A DNA stretch of 64,000 bases from positions 620,001 to 684,000 of the forward strand of contig OY969786.1 of assembly GCA_963703075.1 (NCBI GenBank), read 5' to 3'. The position numbers and the translations under genes were made by a program. Below the pieces are notes generated by a model, which had not been told where the DNA came from, made no database searches, and saw nothing but the letters and a program-made list of their open reading frames with translations. Position 1 is the stretch's first letter, and each line of letters begins with the position of its first letter. Positions 8,059 to 17,106 of the stretch are shown here, one piece after another. The DNA comes from Korobacter sp963703075. GTDB lineage: Bacteria > Acidobacteriota > Terriglobia > Terriglobales > Acidobacteriaceae.

Positions 8059-9027
8059 ATGAGCAGGAAGATCGCGGTACTGACGAGCGGCGGCGATGCT
8101 CCCGGCATGAATGCTGCCATTCGCTCGGTTACGCGTTGTGCAATCGGCAAAGGATGGGAGGTTTTCGGCGTAAACCAGGGCTACGCGGGTCTTGTGGCGG
8201 GCGACTACCAACAGCTCAGCGCGCGCGATGTCGGTGGCCTGCTCGCCCGGGGCGGCACCATGCTCGGCAGCGCCCGATGTCCCGACTTCGTGAAAGAAGA
8301 CGTGCGCGAGAAGGCGCTACGCAACCTCAATCGCCATAATATTTCTTCGCTGGTGGTCATCGGCGGCAACGGTTCGCAGACCGGTGCGGCCGCGCTCAAC
8401 GGCATGGGCTTTCCCACCGTCGGCATTGCCTCCACCATCGACAACGACTTGGTCGGATCGGAGATCACGATCGGGGTTGATACCGCCCTCAACATCGCGC
8501 TGGAAGCCATCGACCGCTTGCGCGTGACCGCCGCCTCCCACCAGCGCGGCTTTCTGATCGAGGTCATGGGCCGCCAATGCGGATACCTCGCCCTCATGGC
8601 CGGCATCGCCGGGGGCGCCGAGTTGGTGCTCGTGCCTGAGATCGACTTTGAGCCTGAACAAATCGCTGAGGCTATTCACGATGCCTATCGGCGGGGTAAG
8701 TCGCACGCCATGGTCGTTGTCGCCGAAGGCGCGAAGTACAACGCCGAGGCCTTGGTGAGACACTTCAAGGATATGAACACCGGTTTCGAACTGCGGGCCA
8801 CGATCCTTGGACACGTGCAGCGCGGCGGCGTTCCCACTGCCTACGATCGGCTTCTGGCATCGCGATTGGGGGCCGGTGCAGTCGATGCGCTCGATAAGGG
8901 AATCTCCGGCGTGGTGGTTGGTATGAACCAGGGGGTGGTCTCGACCACGCCCTACTCCGAAGTCACCGGCAAGACCAAGGGCATTTCGCCGGAGTTATAC
9001 CAGTTGGCGCACGTCCTATCGCGTTGA
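8059..9027 (+). CDS. pfkA: 6-phosphofructokinase
   Basis: The 322-residue enzyme phosphorylates fructose 6-phosphate in glycolysis. Family motifs are clear: GGDAPGMNAAIR at 11-22, TIDND at 126-130 with the catalytic Asp, and MGRQCGYLA. The nucleotide loop reads GGNGS at 102-106. The Gly at 105 matches ATP-dependent enzymes (PPi enzymes have Asp there), but position 104 is Asn where most ATP-PFKs have a Mg-coordinating Asp. The residue before TIDND is Ser, not the Lys of PPi enzymes. ATP is therefore the likelier donor, though not certain. GGAGACAGGA lies directly before ATG 8059. Its stop is 10 bp from the convergent TonB receptor stop. Confidence 0.95.
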   Translation: MSRKIAVLTSGGDAPGMNAAIRSVTRCAIGKGWEVFGVNQGYAGLVAGDYQQLSARDVGGLLARGGTMLGSARCPDFVKEDVREKALRNLNRHNISSLVVIGGNGSQTGAAALNGMGFPTVGIASTIDNDLVGSEITIGVDTALNIALEAIDRLRVTAASHQRGFLIEVMGRQCGYLALMAGIAGGAELVLVPEIDFEPEQIAEAIHDAYRRGKSHAMVVVAEGAKYNAEALVRHFKDMNTGFELRATILGHVQRGGVPTAYDRLLASRLGAGAVDALDKGISGVVVGMNQGVVSTTPYSEVTGKTKGISPELYQLAHVLSR

Positions 9028-9036
9028 GCCGTCGTT

Positions 9037-12000
9037 TTAGAAGTTGAATTTCATTGCCAGCTGCACCTGGCGGGGCGGCATGGCATTCACGATTTGTCCG
9101 AACCCCGCGCTGCTGAGATTGCCGTTCACGCTGGCGGCGCCAAAAAATTGCCCGTGATTGAAAACGTTGAACGCTTCCAGGCGAAGCTGCAACGCCGTGC
9201 GTTCCGTGAGAGTAATCTCTTTCTGCAACGCCATGTCGAAGTTTTCCATGCCCGGTCCGTAGAAAAATCTTCGCGGAGCATTCCCCAATTCCCCGAGATA
9301 CGGGGTGACATTGGTAGGGAACAGCGCCGTATTGAACGCCGTCTGCCCATTGCGCGGATCGGTATTGATCGCGAGGTTGCCGGGAATGTAGTAAGGCGTA
9401 TCGACGCCATTGTTGTTGATGCCGTTCGGCATGCTTCCCAGCAGCGAGCTGTCGGTATTGTTATAGAGCGTGACCGGCAACCCGGTCGCGAAGCGCGAGA
9501 TTCCCGACAGGTACCAGCCCTCGGTCCAGCGATTTTCGGCGTGAAACAGTGCGTCCGCCGGTAACTTGTAGCGGTAGCTCGCCACGAAGTTGTGGCGCAG
9601 ATCGAAAGCGGAGACAGCCTTTGTCATCGCCGCTCCCATCGGATACACCGGCTCCGCCAGGCTCGAAGAGTCGTCCAGCGATTTGCCGTATGTGTATCCC
9701 GCCATGAACTCGAAGGCCTTGGTGTTGCGTCGCAGCGAGGCTTCGAAGGCGTTGTAGTTCGAGAAGCCGATTGTCTTCTGGTAGGTGATGCCGTCGAAGG
9801 CTGAGCCGAAGGGTCCGCGCACCTGCACCGTTTGGCCGTCGGCCTTCGTAAAGGTTCCACCTTCGCTGAAAGGTCCGCAGGTCGCCGTGCCCGGCATGAC
9901 TTCGCTGGCCTTGCTCACGCTTAGGCACGCGGCTGCATTCCCGGGATCCGCTGACGTAAGCACCAATAGATGATGCGCCTGCGAACCCACATAGCTGAAT
10001 GTCAGGAACGTGTCACCGGCGAGCTGGCGCTCCCACGACAGGTTGTAGCTCTCGGTGTAAGGAGATGTGTTGCGGTAGTAAAACGCGGGATCGCCGGTGA
10101 TCGGGTTGTACTTCGACCAGTCGACCGTCGTGTTGGGATGGCTCGGGGACGCGCCGAAGGCGGGAATCGGCGAAGGATACGGCTGGCCGTAACTCTGCCC
10201 TGTGGTCGCCGACACGAACGGCTCATCGAACAGCGGATGTCCGCCAGTGCTGTCGTAGTCGTAGCCGTAGGGCGCGCACGCGCTCATGATGCCGGCCGAC
10301 AAGCCCTCGAACGCGGTGTAGAAGATGCCCCCGCCGGCGCGAAGACTGCTCTTGCCCGCTCCGCCAAAGATGCGGCCTAGAATCCCGCTGTTGATGTCGG
10401 GTGAATATGCAACCCCGAAGCGAGGAGCGAAGTTCGTCCACTTGGTCGGTGCGAGTGTGTTGGGGACGCCGGGATCTCCCGGGAACACGATGCCTTCCGG
10501 GGCCCCGGGGTAGACCCGCGATTGTTCGCCGAGAACAAACGTCTGCAGCTGGTTGTACTTCTCGTGCCAGGGGGGCAGCACATCCCAGCGGATCCCATAA
10601 TTCACGGTGAGGTTGGGTCGCACTCGCCAGCTGTCCTGCGCGAACGCTCCAATGTAATGGTTGCGGATGTAAAACGGACTGGCATCGCCTTGTTCGTAGG
10701 TACTGGCAATCCCCAGCAGGTAGTCGGCGAAATCGGAACCGGTTTCGGTTCCCTGGAAAACGAATGACCCGTTATTAATCGAGTGGGAGTGAATGTTGAC
10801 TTGGTCCAGGTGGAAGCTGCCGCCGAACTTCAGCGTGTGTCGCCCCAGGATGCGAGAAAAAGAATCGCTCCACTGGAACGTGTTGTTCACCTGGGTTTCG
10901 CCAGTGACATCGACGCCGATCGTGAAATCGTTGAAGGCGACATTCTCGATGCCTTCGATCTTCGGGCTAAGCGGTACGATGCCGAGCGTTCCCACGCCTT
11001 CGACAAAACCTTGCGACGCCAGCGTCGGCCCCACCCCGCCAACCGGCTGCCCGATGATGTTCGCCGAGCGCATATAACTGAAGTGGGTTTCGTTGACCGT
11101 GTTCGCGCCCCATGCCTTGGTAAGCGCGAGGCTGAAAAGTTGCGCCCTCCCGTTCGAGATCGCGTTGAATCCCGGAACATTGGCTCCGCCCTGCGCGGCG
11201 GGATACGGATTGTCCATCGTGTACTGATCAACGAAATAGTATGCGGCGAGATTGCCGAAGCGAGTCGCGGTATCAATGCGCGCCGCCGCCTTGTTGTCAG
11301 AAAGCGTTTCGTTCTGCGTGGAGTTGGAGAACAGGTTGGTGCCGATGTTGGCGGTCGGAATGTATGGCAGCAGCGCCGCCGCTGGTTCAGACCAGATCGC
11401 GTTGGGAATCTTCGCGTTGGGAAATACGCATTGAGCGCTGCTGGCACAGCCTGGCGCGTAGTAAGCTTCGCCCGCCGATACGTTGTACCCAAGCTTCTGG
11501 GTCAGTTGGCTCGCCCAATAATCGGTGCTCACGGTCCCGGTGAGCTGGTTGCTCAGGTCGAGCAGGTTGCCCTGGCGATCGGCTGCGCTGGGCACCACGA
11601 TGTTTCCGGTCTCCTGCCCCTGCGTCATCCCAGTGCCCTGGTAATCGAGAAAGAAGAAAATCTTGTCCTTGCGGATCGCTCCGCCGATCGTGCCGCCGTA
11701 CTGGTTGCGATCGTAGCTGGCGCGCTCGGTGGCGAAATAGTTGCGGGCATCGAGCGCCGTGTTGCGAAGGAATTCAAAGCCGCTGCCATGCAGTTGGTTG
11801 TTGCCCGATTTCGTGGTGACGATGACCTGTCCGCCGCTGAAGTTTCCATACTCGGCGTCGAAATTGCCGGTCAACACACGGAAGTCGCCAATCGCATCGA
11901 GGTTGGGCACAATCGCGGTTCCGTTGTTGAAGTCTTCTTCGGCGAGGCTGCCGTTGACGGTGAAACCGTTGGCCGTTTCGCGCTGTCCGCTGACTGACAA

Positions 12001-12591
12001 GTTGCCGGGATTGAGGTCGCCGGAGGGTGGCGTAGCGGTGCACCCGGACATCACGACCGCATTGGGCTGCGCGGAACTGGTAGGCACCACGCCCGGTTCC
12101 AGGGCCAGCAAGTCGGTGAAGCTGCGTCCATTCAGGGGCACTGAAGTCATCTTCTTCGCCGTGATCAGGTCGCCCATCTGCGTGCTCTCGGTATCGAGCT
12201 TTTCCTGCTCCGCGGAGACTTCGATCACCTCGGCGTTCGAAAGCAGCGTCAGCGTGGTATCGAGCCGAAGCTCTTGCGCGCCGGATATCTCGATCTCGGA
12301 GAGAAAAGGCGAGAAGCCGCGCGCTTCCACCTTGAGTTGGTAACGGCCCGCTGCGAGCGATGGGAAGGAAAACGACCCGTCCTCTCCGGCGATGATGCTT
12401 TGTGGAGTGCCAGTCCCGCTGAGAATCACGGTCGCGCCGGGAATCAGTGCGCCGGTCGGATCGAGAACAGAGCCACGCAGGCTGCCGGGATCGGCGGCCC
12501 AACTTAAACTGACGAGAAAGCAAGCAAGAAGAGCGCAGCGCAGGGTGAAGCGTTGAGCGCGCGCCGGAATGAAATTGAAAATCATATTCAA
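9037..12591 (-). CDS. TonB-dependent receptor with N-terminal carboxypeptidase-regulatory-like domain (Oar-like)
   Basis: This 1184-residue outer-membrane beta-barrel belongs to the greatly expanded acidobacterial receptor family. A signal peptide (about 1-32, ending in SWA) is followed by a CarboxypepD_reg-like domain at about 36-120 (GSLRGSVLDPTGALIPGATV). The plug domain starts near 130 (LNGRSFTDLLALEPGV), and a long barrel ends in the canonical carboxy-terminal Phe (AMKFNF). Such proteins are thought to import polymers or chelates with TonB energy; no substrate can be given. It stands alone, without a SusD partner or TonB genes nearby. A CRP/FNR-like palindrome lies 29 bp upstream of the start. 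An alternative ATG is two codons inside. Confidence 0.92.
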   Translation of the reverse strand: MNMIFNFIPARAQRFTLRCALLACFLVSLSWAADPGSLRGSVLDPTGALIPGATVILSGTGTPQSIIAGEDGSFSFPSLAAGRYQLKVEARGFSPFLSEIEISGAQELRLDTTLTLLSNAEVIEVSAEQEKLDTESTQMGDLITAKKMTSVPLNGRSFTDLLALEPGVVPTSSAQPNAVVMSGCTATPPSGDLNPGNLSVSGQRETANGFTVNGSLAEEDFNNGTAIVPNLDAIGDFRVLTGNFDAEYGNFSGGQVIVTTKSGNNQLHGSGFEFLRNTALDARNYFATERASYDRNQYGGTIGGAIRKDKIFFFLDYQGTGMTQGQETGNIVVPSAADRQGNLLDLSNQLTGTVSTDYWASQLTQKLGYNVSAGEAYYAPGCASSAQCVFPNAKIPNAIWSEPAAALLPYIPTANIGTNLFSNSTQNETLSDNKAAARIDTATRFGNLAAYYFVDQYTMDNPYPAAQGGANVPGFNAISNGRAQLFSLALTKAWGANTVNETHFSYMRSANIIGQPVGGVGPTLASQGFVEGVGTLGIVPLSPKIEGIENVAFNDFTIGVDVTGETQVNNTFQWSDSFSRILGRHTLKFGGSFHLDQVNIHSHSINNGSFVFQGTETGSDFADYLLGIASTYEQGDASPFYIRNHYIGAFAQDSWRVRPNLTVNYGIRWDVLPPWHEKYNQLQTFVLGEQSRVYPGAPEGIVFPGDPGVPNTLAPTKWTNFAPRFGVAYSPDINSGILGRIFGGAGKSSLRAGGGIFYTAFEGLSAGIMSACAPYGYDYDSTGGHPLFDEPFVSATTGQSYGQPYPSPIPAFGASPSHPNTTVDWSKYNPITGDPAFYYRNTSPYTESYNLSWERQLAGDTFLTFSYVGSQAHHLLVLTSADPGNAAACLSVSKASEVMPGTATCGPFSEGGTFTKADGQTVQVRGPFGSAFDGITYQKTIGFSNYNAFEASLRRNTKAFEFMAGYTYGKSLDDSSSLAEPVYPMGAAMTKAVSAFDLRHNFVASYRYKLPADALFHAENRWTEGWYLSGISRFATGLPVTLYNNTDSSLLGSMPNGINNNGVDTPYYIPGNLAINTDPRNGQTAFNTALFPTNVTPYLGELGNAPRRFFYGPGMENFDMALQKEITLTERTALQLRLEAFNVFNHGQFFGAASVNGNLSSAGFGQIVNAMPPRQVQLAMKFNF

Positions 12592-12619
12592 AATCGTAAG
12601 GAACTCTTTTGCTTCCCGA

Positions 12620-12635
12620 TGTGATCTCTGTCACC
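12620..12635. promoter_or_regulatory. CRP/FNR-like operator between the TonB receptor and aminotransferase genes
   Basis: The sequence is TGTGA-TCTCTG-TCACC, one mismatch from the CRP-type consensus TGTGA-N6-TCACA. A second, overlapping inverted repeat (TCACC-N6-GGTGA) runs 12631-12646. The site sits in the shared divergent promoter region. Its core GTGATCT-TGTCAC recurs upstream of feoB. Regulator identity is inferred. Confidence 0.5.
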
Positions 12636-12743
12636 AGGTTCGGTGACCGCTTACCCAGAAAGACGGCCGCTTCCCAGGCTGGGTTCTTCGCGTACAATTC
12701 GTCATCGCAGTTCCAACAACCAATCGAATTCCGGGAGCGCACC

Positions 12744-13946
12744 ATGCGGATCAAAGAGAGTTCTGGGGTTGCTCGCGCCACCGATTTCACCCGTCGCGGC
12801 TTTCTGCGGGCGAGTGCCATAGCCGGCGCCGCCGCGGCCATCGGCTCGTTCAGCGAAGCGCAGTTTGCCCTGGCGCAAACCCGGCAACACCACCCCATGC
12901 CCAGCAACATGGTCTTGCTGAATGCCAACGAGAACCCGTTGGGACCATGTGAAGTAGCGCGGGCTGCCATGCTGGAGGGCGTGGCCCAGAGCGGCCGTTA
13001 TCACGACGAGTACGCCGAACAACTGACGGAACTCTTCGCCTCGCAGAACGGGCTCAAGCCGGAATACGTGCAGCCCTATTCAGGTTCGAGCCAACCGATT
13101 GCCTACAGTGTCCGGGCATTTTGCAGTCCGCAAAAGGGGGTGGTGATGGGTACTCCGGGCTACGAGTCCGCTTCGTTTACCGCCAAAACCTGCGGTGCTC
13201 CGGTGGCAAACGTGCCGCTCACCCCGGAGGGAGCGCACGATGTTAAGGCGATGGTTGCGGCCAGCGCCAGCCCCGGTCTCTACTACATTGCCAACCCCAA
13301 TAATCCGACGGGAACCGTGACCAGCCGCGCGGACATCGAGTGGCTGCTCGCCAACAAGCCGCAAGGTTCCGTAGTGATCGTCGATGAAGCCTACATTCAC
13401 TTCAGCGACGCCACTCCCTGTCTCGATCTCGCAGCCGCCGACAAGGACATCATTGTCCTGCGGACCTTCAGCAAGCTCTACGGCATGGCGGGAGCGAGGC
13501 TCGGCCTGGTGATTGCGCGTCCGGATCTCGTGCGTCGCGTGAACGACGTTGGTGGATTCACGTTCTGTCCGGTGCCGGCGATGAAGGCTGGGATCGCCAG
13601 CCTGAACGATGCCGCATTGATTGCTAAACGCAAGAAGATCAATGCCGACGCGCGGCAGGAGACCTTTGCCTGGCTTACGAGGCAGGGCTATGCGTACACC
13701 GCTTCACAGGCGAACTGTTTCATGAGCGATGCGAAACGTCCGACGCAATCGGTGATCGACGCCATGGCGCTCGCGGGTGTGCTCATCGGACGTCCGTGGC
13801 CGGTGTGGCCGACGCACGTGCGGATTACGGTTGGTACTCCCGAAGAAATGGCCCGCTTTCGGACGGCCTTTCAGCAGGTGATGGAGAAGCCGGTCAGCGC
13901 AGCAGCGCGGCGGCATTCCACCTCGCGAACCGCCCTGTTTAGCTGA
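12744..13946 (+). CDS. Tat-exported HisC-like PLP-dependent aminotransferase
   Basis: The 400-residue product is a fold-type I aminotransferase close to histidinol-phosphate aminotransferase. Visible motifs are NANENPLGP, the NPNNPTG loop, the DEAY segment and the PLP-lysine motif FSKLYGMAGARLG. The N terminus carries a twin-arginine signal (TRRGFLRASA, residues 15-24, then a small hydrophobic stretch ending near FALAQ), so the folded enzyme should act outside the cytoplasmic membrane, unlike biosynthetic HisC. ATG 12744 is chosen because GGGAG lies just upstream; the frame is open further upstream but lacks a site. No his genes are nearby. It is divergent from the TonB receptor and overlaps the next gene's 3' end by 8 bp. 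The substrate is unknown. Confidence 0.88.
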   Translation: MRIKESSGVARATDFTRRGFLRASAIAGAAAAIGSFSEAQFALAQTRQHHPMPSNMVLLNANENPLGPCEVARAAMLEGVAQSGRYHDEYAEQLTELFASQNGLKPEYVQPYSGSSQPIAYSVRAFCSPQKGVVMGTPGYESASFTAKTCGAPVANVPLTPEGAHDVKAMVAASASPGLYYIANPNNPTGTVTSRADIEWLLANKPQGSVVIVDEAYIHFSDATPCLDLAAADKDIIVLRTFSKLYGMAGARLGLVIARPDLVRRVNDVGGFTFCPVPAMKAGIASLNDAALIAKRKKINADARQETFAWLTRQGYAYTASQANCFMSDAKRPTQSVIDAMALAGVLIGRPWPVWPTHVRITVGTPEEMARFRTAFQQVMEKPVSAAARRHSTSRTALFS

Positions 13947-14907
13947 TAGGCCAGCGATCGCCCCAGGCGGCTTTTCGAGCGGGACGATAGTTCTCTTTTT
14001 GCGATTTGGTGACCGTCACCTGCTTGAGTGCGTCGGGCGCGCAGACTTGTAACTGCACGTAGCCGGAGTGAATCTGCGGATGACGGATGATTCTTCCGCC
14101 ACGTTCCGGGACCGGCAAACGGGTAGCAGCGAGGTAGCAAAACTTCTCGTCTTCATAGCCGAGCGATCCGCCTTTAATGCGCCGGTGCTCGGAGGTCCGC
14201 TCCAGTCGCTCCGCGAAATGACACCAGTCGCCACGCTCAAACAAAGGACAGGCGCGCTCGTGCGGGCAGGGAGCGGCGATCGTCGAGCCTGTAGCGATCA
14301 GATGTTTTCTGATTTCTGCCATCCGCGCAAAAGCTTTGGGTGTTCCCGGTTCGATCAGTACGAGTACGTGTGCCGCTTTCGCGCAAGCGTCCACCACGCG
14401 CTGGGCATCGCCGCTGTTCAGTTCGCCGAGAGCATACGAGACGACGACCAGGTCGTGCGGTTCTGCAGGGATGGTGCGCAGGTCGGCCACGGTCCAAATT
14501 GCGTCGCGAAGCGCCGGAGACACGCTCTCGGCGGCCAACGCCTGGCCGATCTGCAGGAACGCGACATCGCGCTCGACCAGCGAAATCTTCTCAATGGAAG
14601 GGAATAGTTCCACCGCCGCCCATGCGACGGTTCCGGGACCGGTACCGAGATCGAGCAACGAGCGTGGCTGAAAACCGGGCAGTGCCTCGTGCAGATGGGA
14701 GAACACGTGGCGGCAAGCTGCCAGAGTTGCCGGCATCCGGACTTGGAGATACGCCAGGCGATGGGCGGGGCGTTGCAACGGAGCCGATGAGAATGCGACC
14801 CTGCGATAAGCTTCGCTGATCTCGGCGGCGGCACGCGCCATCTCGGGTGCCGAGACGTTCTCGATCTGCCGGTCGATCGCCCGCTGAAGCTCTTCCGGAA
14901 GCTGCAT
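13939..14907 (-). CDS. Rsm22-type small ribosomal subunit methyltransferase-like protein
   Basis: The 322-residue protein matches the Rsm22 family, best known from the mitochondrial small ribosomal subunit. The SAM-binding loop LLDLGTGPGTVAW is in the middle of the protein. The family's cysteine cluster follows: CPHERACPLF and GDWCHF, then the YEDEKFCYLAA motif. In mitochondrial homologues the Cys cluster binds an Fe-S centre; whether the bacterial protein methylates rRNA is not established here. The start at 14907 opens directly after an intergenic repeat. Its 3' end overlaps the aminotransferase by 8 bp in convergent orientation. Confidence 0.82.
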   Translation of the reverse strand: MQLPEELQRAIDRQIENVSAPEMARAAAEISEAYRRVAFSSAPLQRPAHRLAYLQVRMPATLAACRHVFSHLHEALPGFQPRSLLDLGTGPGTVAWAAVELFPSIEKISLVERDVAFLQIGQALAAESVSPALRDAIWTVADLRTIPAEPHDLVVVSYALGELNSGDAQRVVDACAKAAHVLVLIEPGTPKAFARMAEIRKHLIATGSTIAAPCPHERACPLFERGDWCHFAERLERTSEHRRIKGGSLGYEDEKFCYLAATRLPVPERGGRIIRHPQIHSGYVQLQVCAPDALKQVTVTKSQKENYRPARKAAWGDRWPIS

Positions 14908-14919
14908 GTTTTGCTAGTT

Positions 14920-15073
14920 AACCACAGAAACAAAATCTTTAACCACGAAGGACACGAAGGTTCACGAAGTGCCTGCGGAGGGTTGAAAACAAACTTGTTT
15001 GGCGGCAGGAGGTCTGTCCTTCGTGGTTCAATGTTTCTGATTTTAGTTTTGTGCCCCTCTGTGTTCTGTGGTT
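14920..15073. repeat. Nested inverted-repeat intergenic element
   Basis: A 13-bp perfect inverted repeat (14941-14953 with 15016-15028) lies inside a 10-bp perfect inverted repeat (14920-14929 with 15064-15073). The arms contain the ACCACGAAGGAC and ACCACAGA words seen in dispersed intergenic repeats of several phyla. It carries no coding sequence and fills most of the gap between the Rsm22-type gene and feoB. Confidence 0.7.
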
Positions 15074-15118
15074 GCTATGAATGGAAATTGAAAACGATGT
15101 TCAAAAAACACAGAGCGA

Positions 15119-15134
15119 AGTGATCTTTGTCACA
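15119..15134. promoter_or_regulatory. CRP/FNR-like operator upstream of feoB
   Basis: AGTGA-TCTTTG-TCACA matches the TGTGA-N6-TCACA pattern with one mismatch. It ends 43 bp before the feoB start. An FNR-type oxygen or redox sensor would make sense for ferrous iron uptake, but the regulator is inferred only. Confidence 0.5.
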
Positions 15135-15177
15135 TCGGTTTGTGTCGTGCCCCGCTAGCCTCAAAAAGCAGGTCATT

Positions 15178-17085
15178 ATGCGGATCGCCCTGGCAGGCCA
15201 ACCTAATTGCGGTAAAAGCACCATCCTGAACTACGTTGCGGGCTATCGCTCCGAGACCGCGAATTTCCCCGGCAGTTCCGTAAAGGTTACAACCGGCTCA
15301 ATCCGTCTCAACGGAGGCGTTGCCGAACTGGTGGACCTGCCCGGCACGTACACCCTCACCGGCTCCAATCGTGCGGAATCGATCGCGGGCGAATACCTGC
15401 TCGACCACAACATCGACCTCATTATCAACGTCATCGACGCGTCGTTACTCTGTCGTAGCCTGGAATTGACCCTCGAGTTGCGGGAGTTGGGTATCCCCAT
15501 GGTCGTCTGCCTCAACATGGCAGACGATGCGGCGCGTAAAGGCATCACTATCGATAGCGCGAAGCTGAGTCAGTTGCTCGGCATGCCGGTGGTGGAGACC
15601 ATCGCGCGTCGCGGGGAGGGTTTCGATCGGCTGTTTGCCGCTATCAAAAGTACGCAGCGCGTCGTGCCGGGTTTTTCACCGGCATTGAAGTGGTCGCGCG
15701 ATGTCGACTCCGTCGTCGAGCGCGTGGAACAAATGATTTGCGAAGCCGGCGATGCAAGCCACTATCCCAGCCGGTTTCGCGCCATCCGCTATTTCGAGAC
15801 TGGCTGTTGCGATTCGCTGCGCGCGCCTGAAATTGCGGGTGTGGCCACGAAATGGAAGACTGCACTGGAACGCAAGCGCGGACGGCCCGCAGATGCGATC
15901 GTCATGTCCGAACGGCACGATATCAGCCTCCGACTCTTCGAAGAGGTCGCGACCGTCGGTAAGCCACAGTCGGATATTCGCAACCGTCTGGACGCCGTCG
16001 TGACTCATCCCTTCTGGGGCTACGTCTTTCTCGCTGCACTGCTCGTCGGCTTTTTCTGGATCATCTTCGGCATCGGCTCGCACCTTGAGAATCTGCTGCA
16101 AGCGCATCTGGCGAGCGGTTTCGCGCGGGTCAGCCGCGGCATGGATCCCGGCACCCTGCGTTTCACCCTCTTCAAAAGCGCATGGGATGGATTGGTCGGA
16201 GGCGCAGCCATCGTGCTTCCTTACCTCGTTCCGTTTCTTTTCGGCTTGGCGGTGCTGGAAGACATCGGCTATCTGCCGCGGGTGGCGTACCTGATGGATG
16301 GCCTGCTGCACCGCATCGGCTTGCACGGGACGTCGATGCTGCCGCTCATTCTTGGCTACGGATGCAGCGTGCCGGCATGCATGGCCGCGCGCATCCTGCC
16401 CTCGCGCCGCGATCGCTTCATCGCCACTGTGCTGGCCATTCTCATCCCCTGTTCGGCGCGCTCGAATGTCATCTTCGCCCTGGTCGCCTTTTACCTCGGT
16501 CCGTGGTGGGCGCTGGCAATCTTTCTGTTGAATATTGTCGTCGTGATCCTCTCCGGATGGATGATGCGAAGGATTTGGCCGGAGGTCTCGCCCGGCATGG
16601 TGCTTGAAGTGCCGCGCTACCAGTGGCCTCGTTTTAGCATTCTTTTACGTAAAGTCTGGCTGCGTCTGCGGGAATTCATCGTGCTGAGTTGGCCCATGCT
16701 GATCGGCGGCAGCATGGTGCTGGGCCTTGCCAGTTACTACGGGTGGGACCACGTGATTAACCTCGGGCTTTCGCCCCTGACCCGGCTGCTGGGTCTGCCG
16801 TTCGCTACCGGTACAACCCTCATTTTTGGGCTTTTGCGCAAAGAATTGACCCTGATCATGCTGACCCAGGCGCTTGGCACATCGCATATCAACCTGGTCA
16901 TGACCACCGCGCAAATTGTCGGTTACACATTATTCATCACCTTCTACATGCCATGTCTCGCGACGGTTGCGGCCTTGGCGCGTGAAGTCGGTAAGAAACT
17001 TACGACCTATGCGATGGCCTATACCTTCGCCCTCGCGGTGTTCGTGGGGCTGATGGCCCGGGTCGTTGGCGGAATGTTGCGATAG
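15178..17085 (+). CDS. feoB: Ferrous iron transporter FeoB
   Basis: The 635-residue inner-membrane protein imports Fe(II). The N-terminal G domain has the P-loop GQPNCGKS at 7-14, the switch-II DLPGTY at 53-58 and a NMAD motif in place of the common NxxD. The membrane part begins near residue 280. Its two Gate-type halves contain the paired segments GYGCSVPACMAARIL and IPCSARSNVIFALVAF, where the conserved Cys residues lie, and the region ends in several helices. It is somewhat shorter than E. coli FeoB. ATG 15178 is preferred because it begins the conserved MRIALAGQP; an upstream TTG frame would overlap the operator. feoA follows it. Confidence 0.95.
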   Translation: MRIALAGQPNCGKSTILNYVAGYRSETANFPGSSVKVTTGSIRLNGGVAELVDLPGTYTLTGSNRAESIAGEYLLDHNIDLIINVIDASLLCRSLELTLELRELGIPMVVCLNMADDAARKGITIDSAKLSQLLGMPVVETIARRGEGFDRLFAAIKSTQRVVPGFSPALKWSRDVDSVVERVEQMICEAGDASHYPSRFRAIRYFETGCCDSLRAPEIAGVATKWKTALERKRGRPADAIVMSERHDISLRLFEEVATVGKPQSDIRNRLDAVVTHPFWGYVFLAALLVGFFWIIFGIGSHLENLLQAHLASGFARVSRGMDPGTLRFTLFKSAWDGLVGGAAIVLPYLVPFLFGLAVLEDIGYLPRVAYLMDGLLHRIGLHGTSMLPLILGYGCSVPACMAARILPSRRDRFIATVLAILIPCSARSNVIFALVAFYLGPWWALAIFLLNIVVVILSGWMMRRIWPEVSPGMVLEVPRYQWPRFSILLRKVWLRLREFIVLSWPMLIGGSMVLGLASYYGWDHVINLGLSPLTRLLGLPFATGTTLIFGLLRKELTLIMLTQALGTSHINLVMTTAQIVGYTLFITFYMPCLATVAALAREVGKKLTTYAMAYTFALAVFVGLMARVVGGMLR

Positions 17086-17106
17086 AGCCGTGTGACGGAG
17101 AGCACA

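Noticed and set aside
10783..11997. A 404-codon plus-strand open frame inside the TonB receptor gene
   Set aside because: It is antisense to a receptor with clear domains and a proper carboxy-terminal Phe; no independent support.
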